Under the pieces are notes generated by a model. That model searched no databases, was not told the origin of the DNA, and saw only the letters and a list, made by a program, of their open reading frames with translations. Positions 23,786-33,879 of a DNA stretch of 64,000 nucleotides are shown here, piece after piece. The translations under genes were made by a program, and so were the position numbers. The first letter of the stretch is position 1; every line of letters starts with the position of its first letter. Origin of the DNA: Hofstenia miamia (Eukaryota; Xenacoelomorpha; Acoela); the NCBI GenBank assembly GCA_004352715.1, contig SCFE01000051.1, positions 1,366,414 through 1,430,413 of the forward strand, written 5' to 3'.

Positions 23786-24046
23786 ACCCATTGTGTCCGA
23801 CTGATCTTATAATTTCTGATATAACAACTACTGATGCATTTTTGTCGTGGGCAATGTTGAATGGATCAACTTTATTCTTTGAAGTGAACATTGCAGGCAG
23901 TGATTATGTCGGTGCAACCCTTCCAGTAGATATCCTAAACACCACTCTTGGAAATTTAACTGCCTCCACTACATACACTGTGTGTATCACTTCTGTATTC
24001 TATGATTTAAGAAGTGACACGTGTTGCATAGAATTCACCACAACTG
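23786..24046 (+). CDS. Module copy B, exon 7, subtype 2 FN3 (membrane-proximal)
   Basis: 261 bp, phase 1 to 1, acceptor TGTTTTAG, donor ACT G|GTCTGT. The domain starts Y-P-L-C-P-T and ends D-T-C-C-I-E-F-T-T-T. It is clearly diverged from copy C exon 7 (several amino-acid changes), unlike exons 1 to 6. It precedes the transmembrane exon. Confidence 0.8.
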
Positions 24047-24807
24047 GTCTGTTGTTATCTATATTTCATATATTTCATTTTCCCTGTTATGAGGAGAATT
24101 GATCAAACATGTTTATATGTTAATATGTATCAGGCCTGTAGCGTTGCGAGTCCACCTCAGAGGTCTTTTTGTAATTTTCCTCTTGATTTATTGCATATGG
24201 AGAAATACTTCGTGAAATTATTTTTTGCAATACATGAAAACATATATATATATATATATTACAATTGTGAATTTCTTAAAATGATAAATTAACAATGTAA
24301 TCAATAATAATGACATGTTATTTGAAGGTTCACTGAAACAACAAAATTGTGTGACTTTGGTCTATATGATATATATGTTGTTAGTAATCTTTTCTCAGTG
24401 GATAGCGGCTGCCCGTTCTTCCACCGGGAGGGCACCGATAACTAGAACAAGAGAGGCACGTGCAACATTAAATCCACAACTGCAAATGACAACTGAAAAA
24501 TTTCAAAAAAATTTCACTAATATTTTTTGTTTCAAATTTATTCTCAATTTTGGAGAAAGTGGGCCATTTTTATTTAAATTTTCTATGTAGCTTCGAAAGT
24601 AAGCCGCAACCAAATGAATCTTGGAATTTCTCTTCATTGACAACAACACTACGTGCCTGATGAGTATCACTTTGTTGTTATAACTTTTCATGCTCTGTTT
24701 GCAATGGGCTCAGTTTTTGATTAGTAATTTTTTTTTATTTTAAATGTTTTTTTGTATTTAAAACACGTTTTCTTCTATCCCATGTTTGATGTAATTTGAA
24801 TTTTTAG

Positions 24808-24961
24808 ACATAATTACATCATTCAACATTGTTCCATGGGTTGTTGCAGTGGTAACTGTAGTCGTTGTCGTCGTACTGGTTTCTGGAGTTGCACTTATAG
24901 TTTTTCTTGCCATTTACTTCAAACCCCTTCCAACACACTACACTGGTGCTCAGTTGCCCCC
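24808..24961 (+). CDS. Transmembrane exon of copy B
   Basis: 154 bp, phase 1 to phase 2. It encodes I-V-P-W, then about 30 residues of V/I/L/A/T ending V-F-L-A-I-Y-F, then K-P-L-P-T-H-Y-T-G-A-Q-L-P-P. The membrane span plus a downstream lysine fits a single-pass type I topology. The donor is GTAAG. The base before it plus its GTAA spell G-TAA, so an unspliced transcript would stop immediately. No matching tail exon is visible before 27267. Confidence 0.8.
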
Positions 24962-25685
24962 GTAAGATTTTTTAATGATTCCGACTTCGTAATCACCGTT
25001 AAAGATAGCAATATGTTTCAAATTTTGAATATAAATTTCTATATAATTCTTTATATTTTAGCTCTATGAATTTTTAGATATTACAATTTTAAATGGAAAT
25101 TTACGAAGTCCTTTTTATAAACTTTGTCAACATGTGTATGAATAGTTGGCTGATGACATTGTATACTATTATAGTAAAAATATCAAATTTTTAATAACAT
25201 GTTATTCTGAATAACAAAGTTGTTGATTTCTTTGTGATATTTAAGGCAATCATTAAAATTAGACACCTATATAAAAAGTTGTCAAATATAATTGGGTGAC
25301 TTTCTGTTGCTTAGTTGTAAAGTTGATCATATTTTGTCTTTAAAAGTTACCAAGGAGAACATTAATTAGTTTACATCGTGCCATTATTCCCTAAATTTTT
25401 TACCAAAGTTACAAATTAGTCATAAATTTTATACATCTAAACGGCAATGTTCAAATACAAAATTTTCAGATTGATAAAGCTTTAGTCCGTTTTAAATCTC
25501 CATTATTTTGTGAAATATCATGTATAGCATTTTAGGATTTATGTTAGAAGCATGTGAACAGTTTTGAAAGTGTACCTTTCCAAATTAAAGTTTGAATTGC
25601 TCGTAGTTAAGGATTACTTTAAGAATATCAGATGCAAAGCTCTGTTTTCAAAATTTATCAGACAATTACTTAACCCTAATGTGAG

Positions 25686-26332
25686 CGATTTGCCAATGAG
25701 TGCAAGAGAATGGGAGTAAAAAATCTAAGGACGACGAGTTACCACCCAAATGCCTCTGTGAAAGGTTCAACAAAACCCTGTGTACGAAGCTTCTATCAAT
25801 TCACCATGAATGTGGTAGCTCTACAGGAAACTGGGACACCCATATTACGAGAGCCATGGAAGATTATTGTCATACGGTTCATTCGGCAACGGGCTTTAGA
25901 CCACATTTTTTAATGTTTAGAGCAACTTTTAAGGCCTTGAAAATAGCTCAAGAGAATTCAATAAAATCAGCTCAAAGAAATATACATCAATCGAAGTCAC
26001 CTACAATTTGGCAGCCTGCAGCCGGGGATAGTGTCATTAAACGATGTCCCACGTATACTCAAAAAGGGCACATTCCGGACCACCGCGAAAGAATTTTTGA
26101 ATGCATGATGTCTCCTCAAGCTGCAGTGGTTGATAGAGAAACAGTTGCTGTAATTAGACTATCAAGATTGCCAACACATCAACATAAAGAAGAAGAGAAC
26201 ACGGGGGCAATTAGTCCTCCCGAATCTCATAATGCAAACTCTACAATTGCTGACGAAAACTCGGCGTCAGAGGCTACACGACCCCGAAGGAATCGCAAGC
26301 AAAGACAGATTTTCCAAGCTGGCTTTCCCTAA
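25686..26332 (+). pseudogene. Ty3/gypsy-type integrase C-terminal remnant
   Basis: A first frame (from about 25686) reads N-L-R-T-T-S-Y-H-P-N. A second frame, after one frameshift, reads E-R-F-N-K-T-L, a W, then T-G-F-R-P-H-F-L-M-F. These are the standard order of motifs near the end of the integrase core in Ty3/gypsy-like elements. A G-D-S-V-I-K stretch resembles the C-terminal GPY/F-like module. No LTRs were identified. It lies between the copy B transmembrane exon and copy C, so it is intronic or intergenic depending on gene structure. Confidence 0.7.
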
Positions 26333-26478
26333 TTTTCCGGGGTGATGTGTAGATTTTTAATTGTGTAACAGTCTTGACACACAATTAGACGATAATAGTA
26401 ATCGCGGTTCTAACATATATTTAAATGTATGAATCGTTGATAATAGAGGATACGTGTGTTTTATATTATAAGCCTTCA

Positions 26479-26481
<3 letters not shown>

Positions 26482-26523
<42 letters not shown>

Positions 26524-26535
26524 TATGTATATATA
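26482..26535. repeat. (TA)n microsatellite
   Basis: One of many (TA)n tracts; others at about 1052-1080, 1443-1473, 1839-1864, 3468-3496, 5659-5692, 13490-13516 and 40877-40914. Several border N runs. Confidence 0.9.
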
Positions 26536-27266
26536 TATAAATTTCTAGATTTACCAATATTTTCATAAGATATCTATCTGAATCTTTAAGCAAGCATTGG
26601 ACTATTTTTAGCGTTCTATCTGTTTCATTTTTCAATTTTAATGAAACTAGTGTTTGTAATCTATTATCATACAAAATTTCATATATATTAGTTGTTAAAA
26701 ATTCCTAAATATGCAATTAAATTTCATTCTTCTGCGCAAAGGTTGGTATTTTGTATGGAGAAAATTTATTTGAGTGTGCAATTTTACATAATAGTCTCAT
26801 TACCCGCAATATTTCTTGTTACAAAATATTTCTGTCGCGCGATGGCGTACCACAATTGATTTCGCGTGCTATCTTATTGCATAGCATAAATAATATTTGG
26901 CCTGCATTTTTATGCCGTCGCGAAATCTTTCTGCATCGTGAAGCAGTCTACATTCCTGCCTTTCTTAAAAGGAAATGTTTGTTAGATTTTGGGGCAATTT
27001 GCATTTTATTCACCCAAATATTTGCTTGAGAAGGCATGGAATATGTGCAATATGAACAAATATATCGGAATACTATCTTAAGATATTTAAATTTTTGATA
27101 TCATGCAAAGCTAACAAGGAAATTGGTCGATTCGTATTTGCATTTTTATTATTTTTTTTGACAATTCACGAATATTCGGTGATTTATTTCTAAACCTCTA
27201 AATATTTTCTAAGAAGTAAATATAAGTTTTGTTGCAATTGAAATGGGCTAAGGATAAATTTTTTAG

Positions 27267-27524
27267 AGCCAACAGTGCCTCAAAATCTCACCTTCTTGTC
27301 AAACATTACCAGTGTGATTGACTTATCATGGCTTCCGCCCTCAAGCGGGGTAGATGAGTACATTGTCAAAATTAGGAATGTTGAAACCGGTGTTCCCTCC
27401 GGCAATTCACATCAGTTTCCTGGACTAGATTACGGAACTTTCTATACACTTTACGTTCAATCTGTTTTCGTTTGCCAAAGTAACAGATACAAGTCAGATT
27501 TCGCGTACATTTTAGCCAATACAG
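27267..27524 (+). CDS. Module copy C, exon 1, subtype 1 FN3
   Basis: 258 bp (86 codons), phase 1 to 1, acceptor AATTTTTTAG, donor G|GTATCC. It is a classical FN3 domain: E-P-T-V-P-Q-N-L opening, I-D-L-S-W-L-P-P B strand, Y-T-L-Y-V-Q-S-V F strand followed by C. The 3' part is almost identical to copy A 18137-18328. Confidence 0.85.
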
Positions 27525-27862
27525 GTATCCTTATATTCTATTAGAAATTATTTACTTTATAAAAACCAAACTGGCGCTTTCATATTTTTGAGAAATTCTT
27601 ATGATCTCATTCCCACCAAATTTATCTTAAGCTGATTTAATATTGAAATGAATCACACAAAATTATCTTTAGAATTAATGGTTTTTAGTAATTATAAATA
27701 TATTACTGTTACAACACTTAGTAGTTCTGAGAGTATATCTATATTATAAAAAAAATGCTTAGCACGAGCTCCTTAGTGATTGTATTTTATCCCAGATCTT
27801 CCGATTTAAAGAGACGAGTTTTTTGTTTTTCTGATTTTACTTAAATTGATGCTCTCACTTAG

Positions 27863-28108
27863 CTCCCGCTTCTGCAACTTTTGATAGTTGGTTGTCACTG
27901 GGCATGACAAGTCTTCAGATAACATGTTCTTCTCCTTCTCCCGATGCGATGCTTTTGCTATCACGCAATGGAACAGATCTTGGACCAGTCACATGTCCCT
28001 ACACAGACACCGACTTATCTAGTGGAATGAAATACATATATGGTTTACAAACGTCTTTAAATGGTCAAATTAATCCTGAAGTAGTAATTTCAGATATCTA
28101 CTGCACAA
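27863..28108 (+). CDS. Module copy C, exon 2, subtype 2 FN3
   Basis: 246 bp, phase 1 to 1, apparently identical in protein to copy A exon 2, ending I-Y-C-T with donor A|GTACGT. Confidence 0.85.
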
Positions 28109-28374
28109 GTACGTTGGTTTCTAAATAAATATAGAGTAATGCCTTACCCCCAAACTAATTTTAAAGCTGTCAAGTTTATCCAACATTGTCTAAATTAACA
28201 ACAAAATTGTGATTGCGATTCCCGACAATCTATATTAAAAATTGTGATAACTCTATTAAATCATGTAAATGTTAATATATTTAATTGATCTCATGCACAA
28301 TTGTAGATTGTGAACCAAAAAGTAGCGTTTTTGCATTGGTTTGAGATAAACCTACTTTCGCTGTTCTATTTTAG

Positions 28375-28644
28375 TTCCTTCACCTGTTACCGAGTCTTCT
28401 TCCGAAGCTCTTTCTACGAGCAGTTTCCGAATCACATGGACTGCACCAAGTAGCCCGGTAGATGGTTACTATCTGCAACTCAATCAAGAAGACTACGCAG
28501 TAATAACTGGAAATGGCACTACTTTTACATACACGAATTTGGACGACTCATCTATGTTCGTATACGGTGTGAAATCGTATATAGTTTGCAATGACGTAAC
28601 AGTACTCAATCACACAACCTATCATACTGGCGAGGCATATACAG
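28375..28644 (+). CDS. Module copy C, exon 3, subtype 1 FN3
   Basis: 270 bp, phase 1 to 1. Compared with copies A and B it carries a cluster of substitutions in the middle (T-G-N-G-T instead of T-G-N-D-T, and L-N-H-T for L-N-Q-T), while the ends are identical. Confidence 0.85.
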
Positions 28645-28763
28645 GTATGATTCGATTTTTTTCCTTTATAGTTTCTGCCTACAGAGCCAAAATGCATTAA
28701 AATATTCTTTAAATTTAAATTTTATATAAATAACAATATTTTGAAAAGTAATTTCTCTTATAG

Positions 28764-29012
28764 AACCTAATGTTCCTATTTTCAATGTTCTTGAAGATGT
28801 ACCTGATATAAAGAAGCATCGATTAATGTTTGAGCCTCCTTCGGATCACATTAAGGTGGGTGTCATAAGGACCAGTTCAGGTGAAACCTTTAGTGAAGAT
28901 GCATTTCAACCTTATCTCGTTTCCTATGACGGTCTTGGAAATCGATTTCGATATTGCATCTTTTCAATATTCAACGTCAGAAGTGACCGAGTGTGCAAAG
29001 TAATATGCACAG
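28764..29012 (+). CDS. Module copy C, exon 4, subtype 2 FN3
   Basis: 249 bp, phase 1 to 1, with several silent changes and a few replacements against copy A (for example Q-P-Y-L for Q-P-F-L). The following intron (29013-29401) is unrelated to intron 4 of copies A and B. Confidence 0.85.
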
Positions 29013-29401
29013 GTATTCCTAGTTTGTTTTGTGCATAATTCACTTCCACCATTTTCTAGCATATGCAAATGTAGATATTTAGACGCTTCACATTGAAAGT
29101 AAAAATACTATTTTAAATTTTCCTAACCGCTTTACACCTATGCATTTTTAAAGCTGCCCGAATAAAAAATCACAAATTTTAATTCATAAAAGACCAGATG
29201 CATATATACAATCGTTGTTAATATTCCTGTCTTTTTGAAATTATATGTCTTCAGTACACTTAATGTAATTATTTTGTATTATTGCAGTGAAGTGCATATT
29301 TATTTATTCGACATAATTTTGAAAATGTGTATGATTAGGGCTTCGAAAGTTTATTTTTTGAATTTCAATAAAGATAGTTTTTTTCTGAATTTGGCATTTA
29401 G

Positions 29402-29533
29402 TACCTACTGTTGTAAGAGATGTGAAGATAATTAACCAACAATTAACAAGCTTTGAACTGCGATGGAATGATCCTGTCTATCAAGACCCTGGTCGTACTG
29501 GCTACAAAATCTCTACTGACAACTCAGATCTAG
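29402..29533 (+). CDS. Module copy C, exon 5, first half of subtype 1 FN3
   Basis: 132 bp, phase 1 to 1. The first 30 bases differ from copy A (V-R-D-V-K-I-I-N for V-S-D-V-K-L-I-N); the rest and the next intron are nearly identical. Confidence 0.85.
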
Positions 29534-29646
29534 GTAAAATAATTTCAAATCTATTTGTCATACAATAGTTTTCACGCATAGTAGATTGAATAATAAACTG
29601 AAATAATCTAAAGTTTATTTCTTGTTGAACTACTTGAATTTTTTAG

Positions 29647-29835
29647 AAAGCAAAGATCTTGTTGAAGAGGATTCCACATCTACTACATCGTTCATTGTTT
29701 GGGATAATCTAACTCCCGGAACACGTTATCCATTCACTGTCAGCATAGTTACGTACCTTAATTGTTCCAATGCAGCTGATGGAAGAACATATCTAGAAAG
29801 TGAAGTCTTTACATATGACTTCGTCGGCTATACAT
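29647..29835 (+). CDS. Module copy C, exon 6, second half of subtype 1 FN3
   Basis: 189 bp, phase 1 to 1, near-identical to copy A 20260-20448 (S-F-I-V-W for S-F-I-I-W; D-G-R for D-G-K). The donor is T|GTAAGA. Confidence 0.85.
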
Positions 29836-30204
29836 GTAAGACAATGTTTTGTATTTTTTACTTGTGTGCTCTTGTAATGTAATGTAATGTACATCACAAC
29901 TAGAAAAACAGATTTTAATTCTGTTGTGCATAAAATTATTAGTAGTTGTTCCAAATTTGAATTTTAAATTTTCATGTACAAAAAGTAATTCCATGCATGA
30001 TCAATTGCAACTTATAGGCTGATGGATTTGGATGGACAGATGTGGAAAATATATATGGAATATGTAATATGTATAGATTGTTTTCAGTTATTCAGTTTTA
30101 CATTTTTCGAGAGGAATTTTCCATGCATCTAAAAATTGAAGGAAATATTATATTTTTCTTTCAACTCTTCTCTATCCTTATTGAAAATTGTATTTATATT
30201 TTAG

Positions 30205-30465
30205 ACCCATTATGCCCTACTAATCTGACAATTTCCAAAATAACAACTACTGATGCATTTTTGTCGTGGCAAATGTTAAATGGATCAACGTTATTCTATG
30301 AAGTCACTATTGCAGGCAGTGACTATGTCGGAGAAAATCTTCCATTGGACGTCTTAAACACCACCCTCGTAAATTTGACACAAGCGACTACTTTCACAGT
30401 GTGTATCACTTCGGTTTTCTTTGATTTAAGAAGCGACACGTGTTGCATTGAATTCACTACTACAG
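30205..30465 (+). CDS. Module copy C, exon 7, subtype 2 FN3 (membrane-proximal)
   Basis: 261 bp, phase 1 to 1, acceptor ATATTTTAG, donor ACA G|GTCTGC. It is homologous to copy B exon 7 but clearly diverged. It ends in the same D-T-C-C-I-E-F-T-T-T and precedes the transmembrane exon. Confidence 0.85.
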
Positions 30466-30958
30466 GTCTGCGAATATTTGAAAATATAATGAATTTATTA
30501 TAAACACAAGAGTAAAGTATTTTTTACATTGAATTGACAAATATTTAAGATATTTAGTTTTACTTATAATCTGGCTTGGGCTGAAATTATTAAATAATTA
30601 CTCAAGCCCGTTTGCCTACGTCTCTAAGTGAAATAAAAGTATTGTCCAATAGAAATTGAGATTAGGAAAATAAAATCAAAAATTTACAAAGATTTATTAT
30701 TTTCTACCAATCAAAATGTTTCAACAATTTTTTCCCTTTTCGACAATAATTTTTATAAATATTTACTCCATGTCAAATTGACTCTCTTTGGAAATGCCCA
30801 AGGCCATTATCATAATATTCCGCGAGTATTTCCCGAGGCCTTATATAGGGCTATGTACACACATAGACACAAAATGCTTTTTATATGTATAAATATAACC
30901 TTTACTGTATTTTCTATTTTGAAATGCGTGTCACGTGGTATATAATTAGCTTGTTTAG

Positions 30959-31112
30959 AATTAAATATACCATTCAACTTTACTCCCTGGATTGTTGGAG
31001 TGCTGGTTGTAGTTGCAACTGTTGTGATCATTTCAACAGTTGCTGTCGTAATTTTCCTTGCAATTTACTTCAAGCCGCTTCCAACACACTACACTGGAGC
31101 ACAATTACCGCC
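30959..31112 (+). CDS. Transmembrane exon of copy C
   Basis: 154 bp, phase 1 to 2, the same length as in copy B. It encodes F-T-P-W, a long V/I/A/T-rich hydrophobic span ending F-L-A-I-Y-F, then K-P-L-P-T-H-Y-T-G-A-Q-L-P-P. The inner juxtamembrane sequence is identical to copy B, while the extracellular stalk and the membrane span differ. The G-TAA overlap of codon and GTAAG donor is also conserved. Confidence 0.85.
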
Positions 31113-31730
31113 GTAAGATTCTCTTTTTTGCAGCAGCTACATCAAATTTTGTTAATTATATTTCCATTTTTAAACTTATTAATTGTAGTTAATTTCGATT
31201 ATGTGGTTATAGTAAAACGTGAAGTGGTTGAAATTGCTAGGAAACGAACATTAACTTGCATGATTGCTATCCGTATGTAGGCTACTATCACATAAGTATC
31301 GTTTTAAGTACTTCGTTTTGTTCATTGCAAATGTCGAAAACTGATTATAGCTGATTGTCATGGCTGGAAACGCAAATTATTAGGATTATTTTTGCTTACT
31401 TTATATAAAAAATTCTGAAATCGAAAATTTTTTACAAATTATCGAGCCAAAACGAGCCTCATTAAAAAATTGTATGTGGAGAGCCGAGCTTAGAAATTCC
31501 GGCTCGTTGACAAGTCTAAGTTGTATTATTGATGGCTACTCTTTACCTTGATGAGGCACACATTTTTTCTTAACCGAATGACGCCAACTGCAATAGACAA
31601 TAGTGAATCAACTGTGGATAAAGTTGTGTATAATATTAGGAAATACATCTATTTTCATTTCCCTTCAATACTTAGTCTACATTAAAAGCCTAATTAAACA
31701 TTTGGGATTTAGACCAATTTTATAAGTTTT

Positions 31731-31868
31731 AGGCTCCGTCCAAACGATACAGCTTTTGTTGCTAAAGATAAGAACTCGCATTGGAGCATTTCAAATCACA
31801 GAATTAGCTTATGACATTGCTAGTATTGTTGGTTTAACAACAAAAGTTGTATCGTTTGCACAAAGCCT
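31731..31868. mobile_element. 138-bp MITE with inverted termini
   Basis: The left end AGGCTCCGTCCAAACGATAC and the right end (reverse complement AGGCTTTGTGCAAACGATAC) pair over about 30 bases, continuing into CTTTTGTTG on both sides. The target duplication is unclear. It lies in the last intron of the FN3 gene. Confidence 0.65.
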
Positions 31869-32113
31869 TAAGTAAATGAGAGTAATTAAGGCTTTTAGAT
31901 TGTTTTCTACTATTTATTATGAAATTTTGGAGAAAAACAACAAATATATCTAAAAGTTTTTAATTTTCGTTTTATTTTACACTAAGGCATGAACTCAGTT
32001 AAACATTTAAACTATAGGCATTCCACTAACCTGGTGCTAACAAAAAATCAATTCCATTTTGATATTCTTGTGTCTGAATATATGTTGTCATTGAAATTTT
32101 GTTCTAACATATA

Positions 32114-33370
32114 CAGTACTGGCCAAAAGTTTGGGAACAGTAACCTGTCTAAAGCGTGTTTTATGCTATTTCCTGGAAACTTCATAAAATTCCTGGAATT
32201 CCCAATTTTTTCTTAGAATTTACAACAGATTCATTTAGCCAATCAAATTAGCACAATTTTAGATTTACACACAATACATTTTCACTGAACAAGCACTATC
32301 ATTATGTATGTAAAATATGGTCCGTGGTAATGAAACTTCACCAACAAAGCGTGCTCAAATCCATATCTTGTACGAGGAGGGGTACAGTTATCGGTATCGA
32401 GAAGTGTTATTTGCTATCAGCAACTGCAAAATTTTTCCTCTCGCAAGCGGTCTGGAAGACCAAAAGTGACAACCCTTCAGACTGACCGTCTCATTCACCG
32501 TTACGTCGTCAATCAACCATTCTCTTCATCTTCTGAAGTCGAAGCAAATCTAGGTGCAGTAGTGCAGAATGTATCTTCAAAGAATATTCGAGACCTGTTG
32601 CGCTTCAGCAGGCAATACCAACGCTACACCTCTGAGATGTGGCATCAAGTAATGTTTAGTGACAAATCCAAGATTTGCCAGTTTACATCATACCGGCCAC
32701 ACGTTCGACAACCAAGAATCCAAAGATTCAGCACACATTACACGCAACCAACTGTCCGCTCAGCACCTTCTGTGATGATTTGGGGTGATATAACTGCGAA
32801 TGGGCGTGCCGGTCTGCATTTTATTCCTCACAACGAGACAGTCACAGCCAAAGCCTACCTTAAAGTAATTCAGAAAAAAAGTTCCCATGTTTATTCAGCT
32901 TCGCGGAACATCTTTACTACAGCAAGATGGTGCTCCTTGTCACAGCGCCAAAGTTGTGAAACAGTGGATTGCATCACAAGACTTTCTTCTGCTTGAGAAC
33001 TGGCCGAGAAACTCCCCAGACCTAAACGTCATAGAAAATTGCTGGTTTCACATCAAAAACTCTGAGGAAGCGCCAAGGCACATCCCTTGACGATCTGAAG
33101 GAGTAAATTAGTGTATTGTGCACAGAGATTACTGATTATTATTGTAGAAAACTGGGGAGTCACTGTCAAATCGCATTGCTACGTGTTTGGCCAATAATGG
33201 CGGACATACAAAATATTAGTGTTTTTCTGAATTAACTATTTACTTTCTACACGTTGTTATCATATTGTTTTTACATTGTGTTATTATATTGTTTCTACAT
33301 TGCGTTTTTTAGTGTAAAATACAAAAATTTCTAAATTTGGAAAATGTTCCCAAACTGTTATCCAGTACTG
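32114..33370 (+). mobile_element. Tc1-like transposon, inactivated, TA TSD
   Basis: Inverted termini (CAGTACTGGCCAAAAGTTTG on the left; right end complement CAGTACTGGATAACAGTTTG) are flanked by TA at 32112-32113 and 33371-33372. The length is 1257 bp. A transposase reading frame starts M-V-R-G-N-E near 32317, is frameshifted, and ends with Q-Q-D-G-A-P-C-H, W-P-R-N-S-P-D-L-N and E-N-C-W, so the last two catalytic residues of the DD34E triad remain. It lies in the last FN3-gene intron. Confidence 0.9.
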
Positions 33371-33741
33371 TATACGCTGGATTAGATATTAAACGAATTT
33401 TTCCACAATTTCCAATGTTGAGAATTCGATAAGTACTTATTTTTAGATGACATTATCAATTGCCCAAATTTGGAAATTCTTTAAAATTTAGATCTATAAA
33501 TTTAGGTTTTAATGTTAGAATATAATAGAATTCATTTGTAATTTATCAAATGTCATTTTCTTTCTAAATGTTTACAATTTTCACACTAACAATAATATTT
33601 ACAACCACAATAGTGAAAGCAACAGTCCGGAAAACAACATCATACGTAAAATTTCCAAAGATATTTAGAAAAAAGTGTAGAGGTTAAATCCCTAATAAAC
33701 TTCTAAGTTATAATTGAAGTCTCTATTTACTTCCTTTTTAG

Positions 33742-33826
33742 GTGGCGTACGTGGTGGCAACCAAACAATGCATATAATCTACGTTTCGAGCACAGTCATG
33801 GCATTAACACATCCAGAAGAGCTTAA
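33742..33826 (+). CDS. Terminal coding exon: cytoplasmic tail with stop
   Basis: The acceptor CCTTTTTAG ends at 33741. One base (G) completes the proline codon left in phase 2 by the transmembrane exons, followed by 27 codons and TAA at 33824-33826. The tail starts W-R-T-W-W-Q-P-N-N and ends S-R-R-A, and is rich in aromatic and basic residues. The phase fits the donors of both transmembrane exons (24961 and 31112). It is too short to be an ORF call and was found by following the phase. Confidence 0.7.
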
Positions 33827-33873
33827 ACTTTTACACGAATGCATCCCTGACTTGTATAGTTTTTAGACAATGG

Positions 33874-33879
33874 AATAAA
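33874..33879 (+). terminator. Polyadenylation signal AATAAA
   Basis: A canonical AATAAA lies 48 bases after the stop codon of the tail exon, at the right distance for a short 3' UTR. Confidence 0.6.

Larger units (their letters stand above)
1563..33826 (+). other. Large FN3-repeat transmembrane receptor-like gene or tandem gene pair (exons listed separately)
   Basis: I assembled this gene by matching splice phases. Nearly all exons start and end in phase 1 and join without a stop. The product is a chain of roughly 80-110 residue FN3-like domains of two alternating subtypes, then one transmembrane segment and a short cytoplasmic tail, so a type I surface protein is likely. Subtype 1 has the classical FN3 look (W in the B strand, Y-x-V or F-x-V core, often C-N-G or C near the F strand). 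Subtype 2 is more divergent, with an R-N-G-T-like turn and a terminal C-T. Many N-x-S/T sites are visible. The first exon is outside the window. Whether copies A, B and C are one gene or two is unresolved because of gaps. I do not recognise a named orthologue. Confidence 0.8.
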
